A stretch of DNA of 64,000 bases, from assembly GCA_034359265.1 (NCBI GenBank), contig CP136896.1, positions 31,312,001-31,376,000 on the forward strand. The letters are read 5' to 3'. Position numbers and translations under genes: made by a program. Source of the stretch: Canna indica. Its lineage: Eukaryota; Streptophyta; Magnoliopsida; Zingiberales; Cannaceae. The notes beneath the pieces are model-generated. The model did no database searches, was not told the DNA's origin, and saw only the letters and a list, made by a program, of their open reading frames with translations. This document shows positions 53,044 through 63,528 of the stretch, in pieces (position 1 is the stretch's first letter; every line of letters starts with the position of its first letter).

Positions 53044-55532
53044 CACCCTCATATACATCATTTAACCTCTTCCCTAACTTCTACAGATATTATTGAGCAT
53101 TTAAAGGGGAGTTTAAAGCCTTCCAAGTGATTGATTGAAGCGTGCCTATTCTTCTGTCGAGTTCTTCTTCAAGCGCCAGCTGCTTCCCTCAACTCTGCTG
53201 CAACACAAGATTTATCTTCCAGAAAGATGGAGGTTCTAAGGCTTGGAAAAGAGTAGATAATTTTGTTTTACTTTAAGCTCTTTTCCCTTGTAATTTTATC
53301 TGTTGTTTGAACCGGTTTTTAATTTGGGTTTGTGAGAAGACCTTGTGTTAGGTCTTGCGTATAAGTGGCATCCTTGGTGTAGAGGGAGTAAAGCCACTTG
53401 TGTAAACGTAGTATTTACTAGGATTAGTTTAGTTGTCCCTTAGGGTTGAGGTGGAAGAGGACTCTCGATAAGAAGGCGGTGACTTCCGGGTGTGGAAGTG
53501 CCTTAGGTTGAGAGTGCATCTCTTCGGTGAAAAGTCCTCGTGTGTAAGGGAAACGTAAATTAATCTAGTAAACCTAGTTTGGAAATCCTAAGCGAGGTGC
53601 TTAGATAGTGGAGTAGGCATTGGGGCCGAACCACTATACATTCTGTGTTTGCATTGATTTATTGTTGTGCTTAATTGCTTTATCAATGCATTTATAAGCT
53701 TCTGCATCTAATCGTCAAATTGCATATTGCCTAAATAATCTAAGTAAACGATTAAAAATGAATTTAGGCTAATTGAATTAGTAAACACACTATTCACCCC
53801 CCTCTAGTGTCGCCATTTCGCCTTCAGTTCTTTGCGTCTCGACTTCGGCTTCAAATCATATCTCATGAGTTGAGGAGTTGGAGGCTTTGAAGGCTAAGAA
53901 AGGAGCACACTTATTTGGTTTACTTCTTTGCTCCTTCAGATCTTGTTTTCATAGTTGTTAAAATAGTTTTTCATTCATAGCTTGTAAGGTGTGCTAGGTA
54001 AACATCTTAGGGTTTTCTTTGTAGATTTGTGTTTTGCCTAAGTGAATAGGTGTTGAGGCTTTCTCAAAGGGTCGAGAAGTGAGTCCTCATTGTATTCAAA
54101 GGGAAACACTTAGTCTATAAAGAAGTTTGGTTAGAAATCCTTGGTGTGGAGCCAAGGTAGTGGAGTAGGCGGTTGGCCGAACCACTATACTTGTCAAAAC
54201 ATCGTAATTAGACGAATATCATTTTGATTGTGATTAGGTTTGAATTGAAAAAGAATTGAATTGAACTTAGTTTTAACCACATACTATTCAACTTCCCTTC
54301 TAGTGTGGGTATTTAAACAACGAAATAAAATTCCAGCCTAAGTATAAAATTTTAGATCTATACGCATCTATAATAGGACTAAATTTCAACACATGAATTC
54401 ATATCGCAATCAACATATCTTCAAGGAAATCCAGAAAATTTAGCATAACAATAGCAATGCTATTCATGGAGTACCTATTGATTATTAAATAAGACTTAGG
54501 AACTCACAACCAATACCGTCCTCCCAATTCATGATTTCTACTAGAACCCGTGTCTTGAGCTTCCCTACTTGGCCGGCCCTAAAGTCCTAAGGAAGTCCTA
54601 GGGTAGTCGGCCCGTAGTGCTACCCAATAACAATCAATGTTTATCATATATTTAGAGAATTAAATCTATCTATAATTTATCCAAAATAAGGGAATTTCCA
54701 ACAAGAGCTTCCTCCCCTTTTTCCCCTATTTGGCCGGCCCTTAAAGTTAGGAAAAAGAAACCCCAAGGTGGCCGGCCCTAAGGAAAATAGGGTTGCCCTA
54801 TACCCAGCGCACCACACAACTACCCCATCCAAGATTAAACACATTCAAGTTGCTAATTAACCAAAAATGAAGTCAAGTAATCGAAGAAATTTGACATGTA
54901 CTTCCTCAAACCTTTACCCAATCGGCCGGCACTAAAACTTCAAGAAACCAAAGCAAACTTTGAAGAATATGAAATCCATCATACCATACAATCCACACAT
55001 CCAAAAATATCAAGAAATCAGAGGAAAAGTACAAGCAAAATCTCAGATTTACATCCCTACATATGGTTCGGCCATAGGGCCTAATCCCTACACAATAAGG
55101 TTTGAACCACTCACCTAAATGAAGGAGAAGGGAAGAAGATGAAGAAATTGAAGATTCGCAACTTCGATTACCGCCGACGACGCAAACTCCGGCCACCGCA
55201 ATCACTCGCCCCCTCCTTGACCTCGGTGTCCGTGCGACTATTCCCTAGTCGTACGATCAGCTGGGGTACTTCTTATTTTATTTTATTTTTATTTTTTAAA
55301 ATACCAATTATACACCCCACAACTTAAGTTAACCCAAACAACTCAAAACACAACATCAAATTTGGGTTTCGGTTGAACCCTCGGACTCGGCTAGAGCCCG
55401 ACTCTAACCCAACATCAAAACCAAATAAGGATTAACAATTTTATACGTGTGTTCGGGTCGTATCTTTATTCGTGCCTTCTGGTGATTTGCTCAACCCATC
55501 TCGGCGCGCCTCTAAATCATCCTGCTAAAACA

Positions 55533-56026
55533 AAAGACAAAATTTTCGTTAAAAATTGCGAGTATTGCAAAGGCAAACTTTTGAAGTGGCTTCATAGTCA
55601 TTGCAAGAGGATGCTTCATTTGAATGGGGTGATGATTTGGAAGCATTTGACCTCTTCTTTGCCTTGTTCATTAATGAAGGGCAATTCTTCTTAATGTGGC
55701 CCTTCTCTTAGCACAAGTAGAAAATGACCTTCCTCTTTCGACTTTTGGTGCTCCTTTGACTAGAGATACTATGAGCTTCAAAAACCTCATTAGAACTAGT
55801 AGTATATGACAATTGTCATCAACTCCCTCATTTAAAGTAATAAGCTCCTCGGTTTCTTCATAATCATATAGCATATTTAAGCAAGCCCAAATTTCAAATG
55901 TGGAAGAACAATGCATAACTTTTTCAAGTATATCATTTCAGAATGAGAAATATAGAAAGTGCTATGTTTTAGCATTTAATTCAAACAATCTAACTTGTTC
56001 TTGAGTCCAATCATTAATGTCAATGA
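55533..56026 (-). pseudogene. C0 gag middle part with first zinc knuckle
   Basis: Minus strand, in order: NDWTQEQVRLFELNAK (in shifted frame), ILEKVMHCSSTFEIWACLNMLYDYEETEELITLNEG (read as VMHCSSTFEIWACLN and LYDYEETEELI; 55780-55930), KGAPKVERGR, and a knuckle with FYLC, GHIKKNC in another frame (about 55680-55725). Matches C3 gag up to LYDY and shows what T1 interrupted there. Cut by G3 on the left and by S2 on the right, with target copy AATGA at 56022-56026. Confidence 0.75.
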
Positions 56027-56652
56027 TGATGGAATGGAGGAAGAAGCACAATGAAAAAAGCGATTTTAAAAAATACAAACCATCCCAAAACTAGCAATCA
56101 ACTTTAGCAATCTTTAAGGAATTCAATCTAGGACTAGAAGGAGAAGATATAGCTTATACCGCGGATGGTAAGGCTGCTCTTATCCCCATTTCAAGATGTC
56201 CAAGCACATATCCTCCAAGGAAGGCCCACACCAAGTGCCTCGCAACCAAGGGATAGCGAACACCAAGACCCGTTGTGGCTCAATGGAGAGGGAAACTCAA
56301 CCCCGAAACGCACCAAGGTAAAGTCGGCCCTTCCACCAAGAACCGAGCACCAAAAGGAAGGAAGAGGGGATGAGAAAACCACAAAACGAGGAGAAAGATG
56401 AAGGAATACCTCGCTGTCCTCCTTGGACTCCTCTGAGAAGATGAAGGAGATGACACATCCAAGAGGAAGAGACCTCCAAATCGGCTTCACAAACTCGGGA
56501 AGGAGGAGCTTGATGGTCGGCCACCCATGGAGATCAAAAGGAGCTCTTTGGAGTCTTGCTCTTCAAGAAGCTTCTCAAGAATCCAAGCCTCTTCTCCTCT
56601 CCAAGATCTCTAATCAATTTGCTTAACCCCTCTCAAAGGAGGTTAGACCATC

Positions 56653-56660
56653 TATTTATA
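56653..56660 (-). promoter_or_regulatory. TATA box of S2
   Basis: Minus strand CTTATAAATAGATGG, aligned with the S1 TATA box. Confidence 0.55.
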
Positions 56661-57239
56661 AGGGGAGTAGGTGGCCCCCATGGTGGACCCCTCTTTAAAT
56701 CCTCTCCCCGCAATTCAAAATTTCAGGGTTTGCCTCAAAAACAATAATTTATATTTAATAAATTTATAATAAATTCAAAATTAATTAAATCCAACTAAAT
56801 ATAAACTTTAATTTATCTCAATAAATTAAATTCTTATTGATTAGGATTTATCATGTGCTAATCGCTACAATTTAGGGATGCCTTACAAATTAGGGTTATC
56901 GACACTACTAGATGTGATGATCAACAATGGTCGGGCAAGCCGTTGCAATTTCCAACGGCGTTCTTACAGCCGCTCCGGCCATTGTAGATGTGATATATCT
57001 ATAATGGCTTTGTTACGACCGCTCAAGCCGTTGCAGATATATTATCACATTAGCAACGGCTTAGTTATGGCTACGACATCCATCAGTCTTTAGCCGATCA
57101 TGCGCTCGCGGCGCAAAAATAAAATACTTATCAGCAACGGTGTTCTAACAGACGAGTGAGCCATTACTGATGATGTTACTTATCAGCAACAACTTTCTAA
57201 CGGATGAGTGAGCTATTGCTGATAAGTTTATTTAAGTCG

Positions 57240-58285
57240 ATCGATCGCACCCGCCCCATCCTCCTTCTTCCTTTCTTCTACTATCGTCGATCTCCACCTG
57301 CCCGCCGTCGTCGTCCGCCGACGCCATTCCTCGCTGTCACCCGCTATCGTCACCCACTCCAAGTAACTCGCCCCCTCTCTATTTATTGTAGAACCGGCCG
57401 AAACCTTAGGTTTAGGGTTTCAACCGGTGATTGGCGGCCGGAGCATTGTCCAGTGTCCAACATATGTCGGACACTAAACTCCGACGCCAAAAATAGGGTT
57501 TTTTTAAACCTTATTTTTTTTCTTTTATTAAATCCTGATTCTAGATTAATTAAATGTTTTTTATGGTAAACTTACATATTTAGATTAATTAAATATTAGA
57601 TGTTTAGATTAATTAAATGTTTAGGTTAATTTAGATGTTTAGATTAGATTAGATTAATTTAGATTAGTGTTAATATTTAGATTAATTTAGATAAATGTTT
57701 AGATTATATTAATTTAGATTAATTTTATTGTTAATCTTTAGATTTAGATTAATTAGAATCGTCCACTTCGGACTCGCGCCGGAATCGTCCACTTTGGACT
57801 CGCGTTGGAATCGTCCACTGTGGACTCGAACCGGCATCGAAACATTTAGAAAATAATCATCCATCCAATGAGTTGATACATTTCACATACGCATCGACGA
57901 GTCAGATATGATTTAGCAAAACCTTAGATCTGTTCGGGGGTTGTATGTTCGTGTAAAAGAAGTAGATGATCTTTTATACGACGTACAACCCTTGAATTGT
58001 CCCTGATTGGACAATTTGGAAACATAGTTATTTGTATTGCACTTAGTTTTTTCTTTTAACCGTTAACTCATTAATTCTTAAATTTTGGTTATTGTATATC
58101 TCTTGTTCTCCGATACGCGCCCAGATGATATGCGTATTTAGAGAACTATAGGGAGATGCTACCGAAATTTAGAATGAAGTTAGCGGTTAAAATGAATACT
58201 TAGTGCAATATGAATAACATGAATTTCGAATGGAATATGACTATCTCACCTAAAGGCATTAACTGAAGAAACTGTCATTGATTGA
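57240..58285 (+). other. T2 5' non-coding region with AT-rich and dyad repeats
   Basis: Between the subterminal repeats and the transposase start. 57540-57745 is an array of 'ttagattaattaaatg' units. 57757-57833 is the triple dyad repeat (GTCCACTTTGGACTC type). 57890-58280 matches T1 25100-25560 in reverse, including the 'gggggttgtatgttcgtg' stretch. No gene seen. Confidence 0.7.
57757..57833 (+). repeat. Triple dyad repeat in T2
   Basis: Three 26-bp units GGAATCGTCCACTNNGGAC-type, each with an inner dyad. Reverse complement of T1 25571-25648. Confidence 0.85.
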
Positions 58286-58323
58286 CAGAATCATGTATGG
58301 CGATCGAAGTTTGATGTACTGAC

Positions 58324-59905
58324 TTTTGGCCTAAGGTTTTCTACCTTGGTCTTAATCTTGGTTTTGATGATAACAAACAAGGAACTAATGCATTGATGAA
58401 GAAATATTTTCAGACTGCAAGTCCGTTAGCGCTCGACGTCCCCGATCGGAAAAATTAGAGAAATCGAAGAAATCGGCAAGGACGTTCGTCGACGCTCGGG
58501 ATTCTTCGAGAAGTTAGAGTTTAGATTTAGGGTGTCTAGCATGTGTTGCAATCCTCTTTCATGATGCAAAGAACCCAAAAACCAAACCCGAACCCCAAAA
58601 CATGAAAACCCGGAAATTGCCCAAAAATTCACTAAGCATAGGGAGTTCCTTGGAGGGCTATATGACCTAGATATTTTCTTGACACAAAAAATGGTGGTAA
58701 TTGTTCCTTGGGTAAAAACTAGATAACGAGGTATTTTTAAGGAATTTTTTGAAGCCTTTAGCATACCCATATTTGACCCGGGAGATTAGAAAATTTCTGT
58801 TTTCCGAAAATTTGTACTAGACCCCAAAAACTAGATTTTGATTCTAAAGGATTTTGATTTTTTAGATATTTTTATTGAATCCAAATGGGGGGTAATCCTT
58901 ATATAACATTTATGTTTTAAAGTTATTATAGACTTAGCAAAGACATAACCAGAAAATGAACAAACAAGCAGAAAAACCAAGAAGTGCAGACTGGTCGATC
59001 GGCAGCATTTCGGTCGACCGAACATTGCCCAAAACGGGCATAATGCTCTGATCGCTCGAGCGATTGCTTTGTCGGTCGATCGATAGTCGACCGGACAAGC
59101 GACCGGCGGTCTGTAACGGGCAAAAAATCACCCGTTGAGAAGAGAGAGCTCTATCTTCTCTTCATGGCTTATAAATAGGAAGCCATGAGAGCCTTCCTTG
59201 ATGATGTTGATCGCCTCTAACCTCCTTGTGCCATCTTTTGATCAATTCTATGCCTTCATTGAGCCAATCTTGTGAAAACCCAAGCTTGAGCCAAAAATCT
59301 TGATCTTATCTTCATTCCTTCATTGATTAACCATCAAAGGCATCAAGAGGAAGCTAGGAATCTTGTTTTGGAGCTAAGTATTTTATTGTTTGATTTATTG
59401 CTCCATTCAGTGTTGTATTTTCTTGTTTATTTCTTTGTATTTGAGTTTGTGTTATACCTAGAGTGTAGGTCTTGAAATTGGGTGGTAGCCTTGGTGTTTA
59501 AGGTTTAAATCCACCGGTGAAAATATAGTTTACTAGGATTAGTTGAGTTGTCCCTTAGGGTTGAGGTGGAAGAGTGCTCTCGGTAAGAAGGCGGAGACTT
59601 CCGTGTGTGGAGGTGCCTTAGGTTGAGAGTGAGACTCTTCAGGTCAAAATCCTCGTTGTAAGGGAAATAAGATTAATCTAGTAAAGCTAAGTTTGGAAAT
59701 CCTAAGCGGGGTGCTTAGGTAGTGGAGTAGACATTGGGGCCGAACCACTATAAATCATCGTGTTTGCATTACTTCTTCTTGCGTTTGTTTAATTAGCATA
59801 TTCACTTTGCTTCTTGTTATTGGATTTATTAAATTGCCTAAGTAACCAAGTAAATGATTAAAACCGGAATTAGACGAATTTATTAGTAAACATACTATTA
59901 GTAAA
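58324..59905 (+). repeat. S5: SIRE-type LTR in T2 transposase, 3' end altered
   Basis: Starts TTTTGGCCTAAGG (TG lost by one change) and runs through a GGTCGACC-type cluster (58990-59110), TATA box (59170-59177) and the leader 'ggggccgaaccactataaatc' (59737). The usual LTR end with a C-run is missing; a 46-bp piece of the LTR is repeated instead (59906-59951). Nearest to the C3 and C0 LTRs at its start. Confidence 0.75.
59170..59177 (+). promoter_or_regulatory. TATA box of S5
   Basis: TATAAATA in ATGGCTTATAAATAGGAAGCC. Confidence 0.55.
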
Positions 59906-59951
59906 CGTTTGTTTAATTAGCATATTCACTTTGCTTCTTGTTATTGGATTT
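59782..59951 (+). repeat. 46-bp direct duplication at the S5/T2 junction
   Basis: The segment starting CGTTTGTTTAATTAGC occurs at 59782-59827 and 59906-59951 without differences. The second copy sits exactly where the LTR end should be, between 'attagtaaac' and transposase sequence. Confidence 0.9.
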
Positions 59952-61609
59952 TTTGGATCAGGAAACTATTACTCTACATCTGTATAGCAAAGGATTTGCA
60001 CCAAGATATTTTATATAGACTTGTCACGGGGAGTCACGTAAAGTCGGGACGTTGAGCAATCCTGCCGTTCAGACACATGGTGTTTCTTTATCCAGTCCAT
60101 CTAATCCGTATAGAACTATGATACTTGGTAGTCTTGGGGGTCAATGCCAATTGAATGATAATGTCCATCAGCCAGTTACTGAGACGTCAATGCTACCAGA
60201 TACTACAGGTGTTGATATCGCAGAATTGCCATCAGAAGTACAACCTATGGTAGACATTGAATTGCCGAATAAAGAATTAAGCCGCAGAATTTTACGAGAT
60301 GTTGAAAGCTGCCAATGAACCTTTGTATGAGAATTGTCCTAAATACACTAGGTTTTCGACAATGACGCAACTCCTAAACATCAAGACTGATTATATCAGT
60401 GGGGTTGCATTTGATCAGATTGCGGGATTGATTAATGGAATACTGCCTATTGATAACAAGTTTGAGCCAACTTTTTATAAGGCTAAAGAGTTGATGAGAA
60501 CATTAAGGCTTGGGTACGAAAAAATACATGCGTGCCAACATAACTGTATTTTATATTATAAAAAAAATGCGTAGTTGGATAAATGCCCTGTATGTGAACA
60601 TCCTCGTTATAAGGAGAAGAAATCAGTCTGATAAAAAAATACCCTGTTTAAGGTGTTTCGGTATTTTCCACTGACATCGAAGCTTCAAAGATTATTCATG
60701 TCGGAAAAGACGGCCCCCTACATGAGTTGGCATGCAAGAAGTTGTGACAATACAGTAATGACTCATCCATCCGACAATGAAGCATGGAAACATTTGGATA
60801 AATGTTATCCTTTATTTGCTAGGGATACTAGAAATTACAGATTGAGATTATGCATAGATGGTTTTAATCTGTTTGGTCATTCTGCAACTCCTTATTCAGT
60901 TTGGCCAATGTTGCTAACAGTTTATAATTTGCCACCGTTAATGTGTGTGAAAGATGAATTCATTTATCTTTCGATGATTATTCCGGGTCCTAAGGGTCCA
61001 CGAAAAGAAATTGATGTGTTTCTCAAACCCTTAATAGATGAATTGAAAACATTGTAGACTGAGGGACCTGTCACTTATGATTGTCACTAGAAGCAAAATT
61101 TTAATTTAAAGGCTGCGGTCTTGTGGACAATCAATGATTTCCCGGCCTACGACATGTTGTCTGGTTGGAGCACTCACGACTGACTCTCTTGTTCGTATTG
61201 TATGGAACACTCTAAATCATTCAGTCTTCAGAATGGATGGAAAATCTCATTCTTTGATTGTCATCATCGATTCCCACCGGCTAACCATGAGTATCGAAGG
61301 AATCGTAATAAATTTACTAAGGGCAGAGTCGAAAGAGATGAGCCACCACCGATGTTGTCTGGTGAACAAATGTTAGCACGTGTTTCAGCACATCCAGAGA
61401 TAGTGTTTGGTCGGAATGAAAAAGTGTCGGGCTTTTGTCAAACACATAACTGGGTGGAAAAAAGTATCTTTTGGGAATTGCCGTATTGGATGAGCCATAA
61501 CTGGGAATTGCACTATCTTTGGTCAAACAATAGCCAGTCCACACCGTGCATCCAAGCACTCCAGACCCCGCCATATTATGATCCAGACCTTCCTCCACCG
61601 TCGTCGTGA

Positions 61610-62234
61610 GGTTTATTGTTTTGTTTGGATATTGACTTTGTTATTTGGATACTACTTGATTTACTTGTTTTGTTTGGATATTGATACAATAGTTTTGAAT
61701 TTGAATAGTTTTTATATGATTGTGGATAATTATAAATATAAGTATAATTGTTTTGATGTTTATCTGGGTGTATCTGTGATGTGTATGTGAATGGATGTAT
61801 GTATGGGTGTGTGATTTATGTATCAGGTTAAATGTATCAATGTATTAATGGAAATTAGAAATTTTAAAACTTTTCAGTTACAGGTTAACATCATCAGTAA
61901 CGGTTTTCCGACGGCTGTCCGTAGGAAAGCCGTTACTGAAAGTGTATCGTATTTTCTGGGCTGCAAACTCAAAGTCGTTGTTGATGACCTACAACAACGC
62001 CTTAGCAATGGGCTTTCACTAATGGCCTTGCCACGGCAAATCGGGCCGTTGCTAATGTACATATCTACAACGGCCCTGCAGTCGTGGCAGAACCGTTGTT
62101 GATAATGTTATTAGCAACGGCCGCTACGGTCGTTGCTGATCCGTTGCTAAGTTCTCAGTAACGCGTTTTTTAGCCACGGCTGCTTTGCAACGGGTCGGGC
62201 CATTGCACGCCATTGCTGATGGCTTACAGTAGTG
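61610..62234 (+). other. T2 3' untranslated and subterminal region
   Basis: 61610-61870 is AT-rich without a gene. From 61883 inverted words such as CAGTAACGG/CCGTTACTG and AGCAACGGC/CGTTGCTGA crowd up to the CACTA end. Confidence 0.75.
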
Positions 62235-63460
62235 CGAGGAACTCCTTCCTCGCGTATTCATTCATATAGGAAACATCTGTCCTATCATGTCCATAAATGA
62301 GATCCGTGATCGTGTTGCAACATATTCATGCTAGTAGACAGATAGTGCCGCATTCGGACTTTATCTCATAAGGTCCGTTACGAGGTTAGCTTATTGTGTG
62401 TGACCCATTGGACCCCACACTAAGCCAGCAGTGAGTTGTGCATAACGTAGAGTCGGATATGATAAAATGACTTCTATTCGAATCTTAAAAGCAACCACTA
62501 AACCCCTTCAGTGTGGTCGTGAGAGACTCCACTCATAAGTCAAGATTGACATCTAGCAACGTGTCATGATTACTCGGATAGTGTGAGGTTCAATCTACAA
62601 GGATCGAACGCCCTTCGGTGATTAGTTACCGTGCAACTAAGTCCCTCGGTTACAATGTCCCAAAGTCGGCTAGGGTATGGATGAAGTGTTAAACCCTAAT
62701 GCTGATTCATATGTATTCCACCCGCCATATGTCGTCTCAATAATGAAATGTCAGAAACATCTTCCTGACTTTCATGTCTACTCTGGCCAGAGATTCCCGA
62801 GTCAACACTTGTAAGGACTCATAGGACATTATCTCCTCTCACTAGGAGTAATAGATTCCATGTTGGTTGCTCACCTACCTCCATGAATGTTTCCCCCATG
62901 CCTAGTAATACCCGAAACATGATGCTGAGGGCCATGTAGGGATAGAACCAAAGCAATGGGTCGTCACTCACAAGGTAACCATGACAACCTCAGGTCCAAG
63001 GACTGCTTGCACCTACTATCACCCGAGGAACATCCTATTGATACTCATGTAAGGATTTCATTCTGTTTTCCTCGTGCAGATCCGTTCAATGAACTCATTC
63101 CCTAATGAGCACCTGCACTTGTACTTTAATGACGACTCATAGATAATTGTGATATCAATTACCCCTTCTCGTATAAGGCATATACCAAGCACACTAGTCT
63201 ATCCGGAATCATCAATCCCCTAATTGGTAATCCTATGACTGGGAACATTTAGAACAAGGGCATCTAGATTCCAAATCTCACTGGCATTATCTCATCATGT
63301 CCTTGGAATCAATTGTCCAGGTTCATGAGGTTCATCACAATCTAATATATAATAAATATAGATACAACATATGATGAAAAATTGTCTCATATTATTCATT
63401 AACCAAAAATAGTTCCCTACACATCAACATGTGATTGGTTCAAGGACACTATTTCTTTCA

Positions 63461-63528
63461 AATGGTGGGCTCAACATATTCATTATTTAGCATGCACCAT
63501 ATATCTAAACTTTATGTTTTAAGAAATA
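63461..63528 (-). pseudogene. C0 gag N-proximal fragment
   Basis: Minus strand reads NNEYVEPT then INDWTQEQ across the S2 site, aligning with HWEFIEPKDDMHAW of C2 and FEFIKPKVDMHDW of C3 gag. It proves that C0 gag continues to the right of S2. It ends at T3. Confidence 0.7.

Larger units (their letters stand above)
52286..53826 (+). repeat. S4: solo LTR of the C2 family in S3
   Basis: TGTTGGCTTTAGG to CGCCTTCA, 1541 bp, with perfect target duplication GTTCT (52281-52285 and 53827-53831). It carries the densest GGTCGACC cluster (52619-52985), TATA box at 53036 and the full 'taagcgaggtgcttag' leader region. Confidence 0.9.
51800..54322 (+). repeat. S3: solo LTR of the C1 family in G3 LTR, split by S4
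   Basis: TGTTGGCCCAAGAG to TTTAAACAACG, with perfect target duplication AAATA (51795-51799 and 54323-54327). Net length 977 bp without S4, versus about 1155 bp in C1. TATA box at 52188-52195. Confidence 0.85.
45650..55532 (-). mobile_element. G3: Ty3/gypsy element in C0 gag, 3' half deleted
   Basis: Minus-strand order: long LTR (50168 to about 55532), primer site, gag, zinc knuckles, protease, RT up to the active site, then an abrupt join to C0 gag. RNase H, integrase and 3' LTR are missing. LTR net length without S3 is about 2.84 kb, close to G1. Its LTR sequence differs from G1/G2, so it is a sister family. Right limit chosen at TGTTTTAGCAGG (minus, 55532), where C0 gag text begins; no target duplication can be tested. 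Confidence 0.7.
50168..55532 (-). repeat. G3 5' LTR, split by S3
   Basis: Sense end at 50168 (plus text TGTCATGCCCTG). Contains a TTTCAGCATG-type motif array (50815-51090), the GGGTC element (51087-51692), S3 (51800-54322) and 'ggccggccct' repeats (54575, 54730, 54770). The GGGTC element and S3 both lie inside the motif array. Confidence 0.75.
58286..61609 (+). pseudogene. T2 transposase (CACTA TNP2 type), split by S5
   Basis: The transposase cuts and rejoins element ends. The N-terminal stub MYGDRSLMY (58290-58323) precedes S5; after it LHLYSKGFAPRYF and CHGES (59960-60040). A single frame from 60299 to 61609 then carries NEPLYENCPKYTRFS, GYEKIHACQHNC, CPVCEHPRYK, FRYFPLTSKLQRLFMS, LRLCIDGFNLFGHSA, YNLPPLMCVKDEFIYLSMIIPGPKGP, NDFPAYDMLSGWST, CSYCMEHSKSFSLQ and HNWVEKSIFWELPYW (Transposase_21 domain). 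Stops interrupt it near 60572, 60630, 61055, 61088 and 61180, without frameshifts. After ELPYW it jumps to a short Pro-rich end (DPDLPPPSS), so the C-terminal half is deleted. Confidence 0.85.
56903..62234 (+). mobile_element. T2: CACTA (En/Spm) transposon in S2
   Basis: 5332 bp. Ends CACTACTAGATG and, inverted, CACTACTGTAAGCC, with the expected 3-bp target duplication CGA (56900-56902 and 62235-62237). S1 shows the empty site. Subterminal regions (56920-57230, 61880-62225) are rich in GCAACGGC/GCCGTTGC words, the usual transposase-binding layout. Encodes a TNP2-type transposase pseudogene, broken by S5 and stops and lacking its C-terminal half, so not autonomous. Confidence 0.9.
56027..63460 (-). 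repeat. S2: solo LTR (S1 family) in C0 gag, split by T2
   Basis: Plus text TGATGGAATGG to ATTTCTTTCA, reverse complement of S1. Target duplication AATGA (56022-56026) versus AATGG (63461-63465). Own parts are 56027-56902 and 62235-63460. TATA box TATAAATA (minus) at 56653-56660. C0 gag resumes on both sides. Confidence 0.8.

Noticed and set aside
54575..54785. Host promoter or gene near the 'ggccggccct' repeats
   Set aside because: The words recur within the G3 LTR and there is no open frame or exon structure nearby.
60052..60318. Separate gene upstream of the transposase frame
   Set aside because: It lies directly between the transposase N-terminal remnant and the main frame and reads as its degraded linker; no independent domain is seen.
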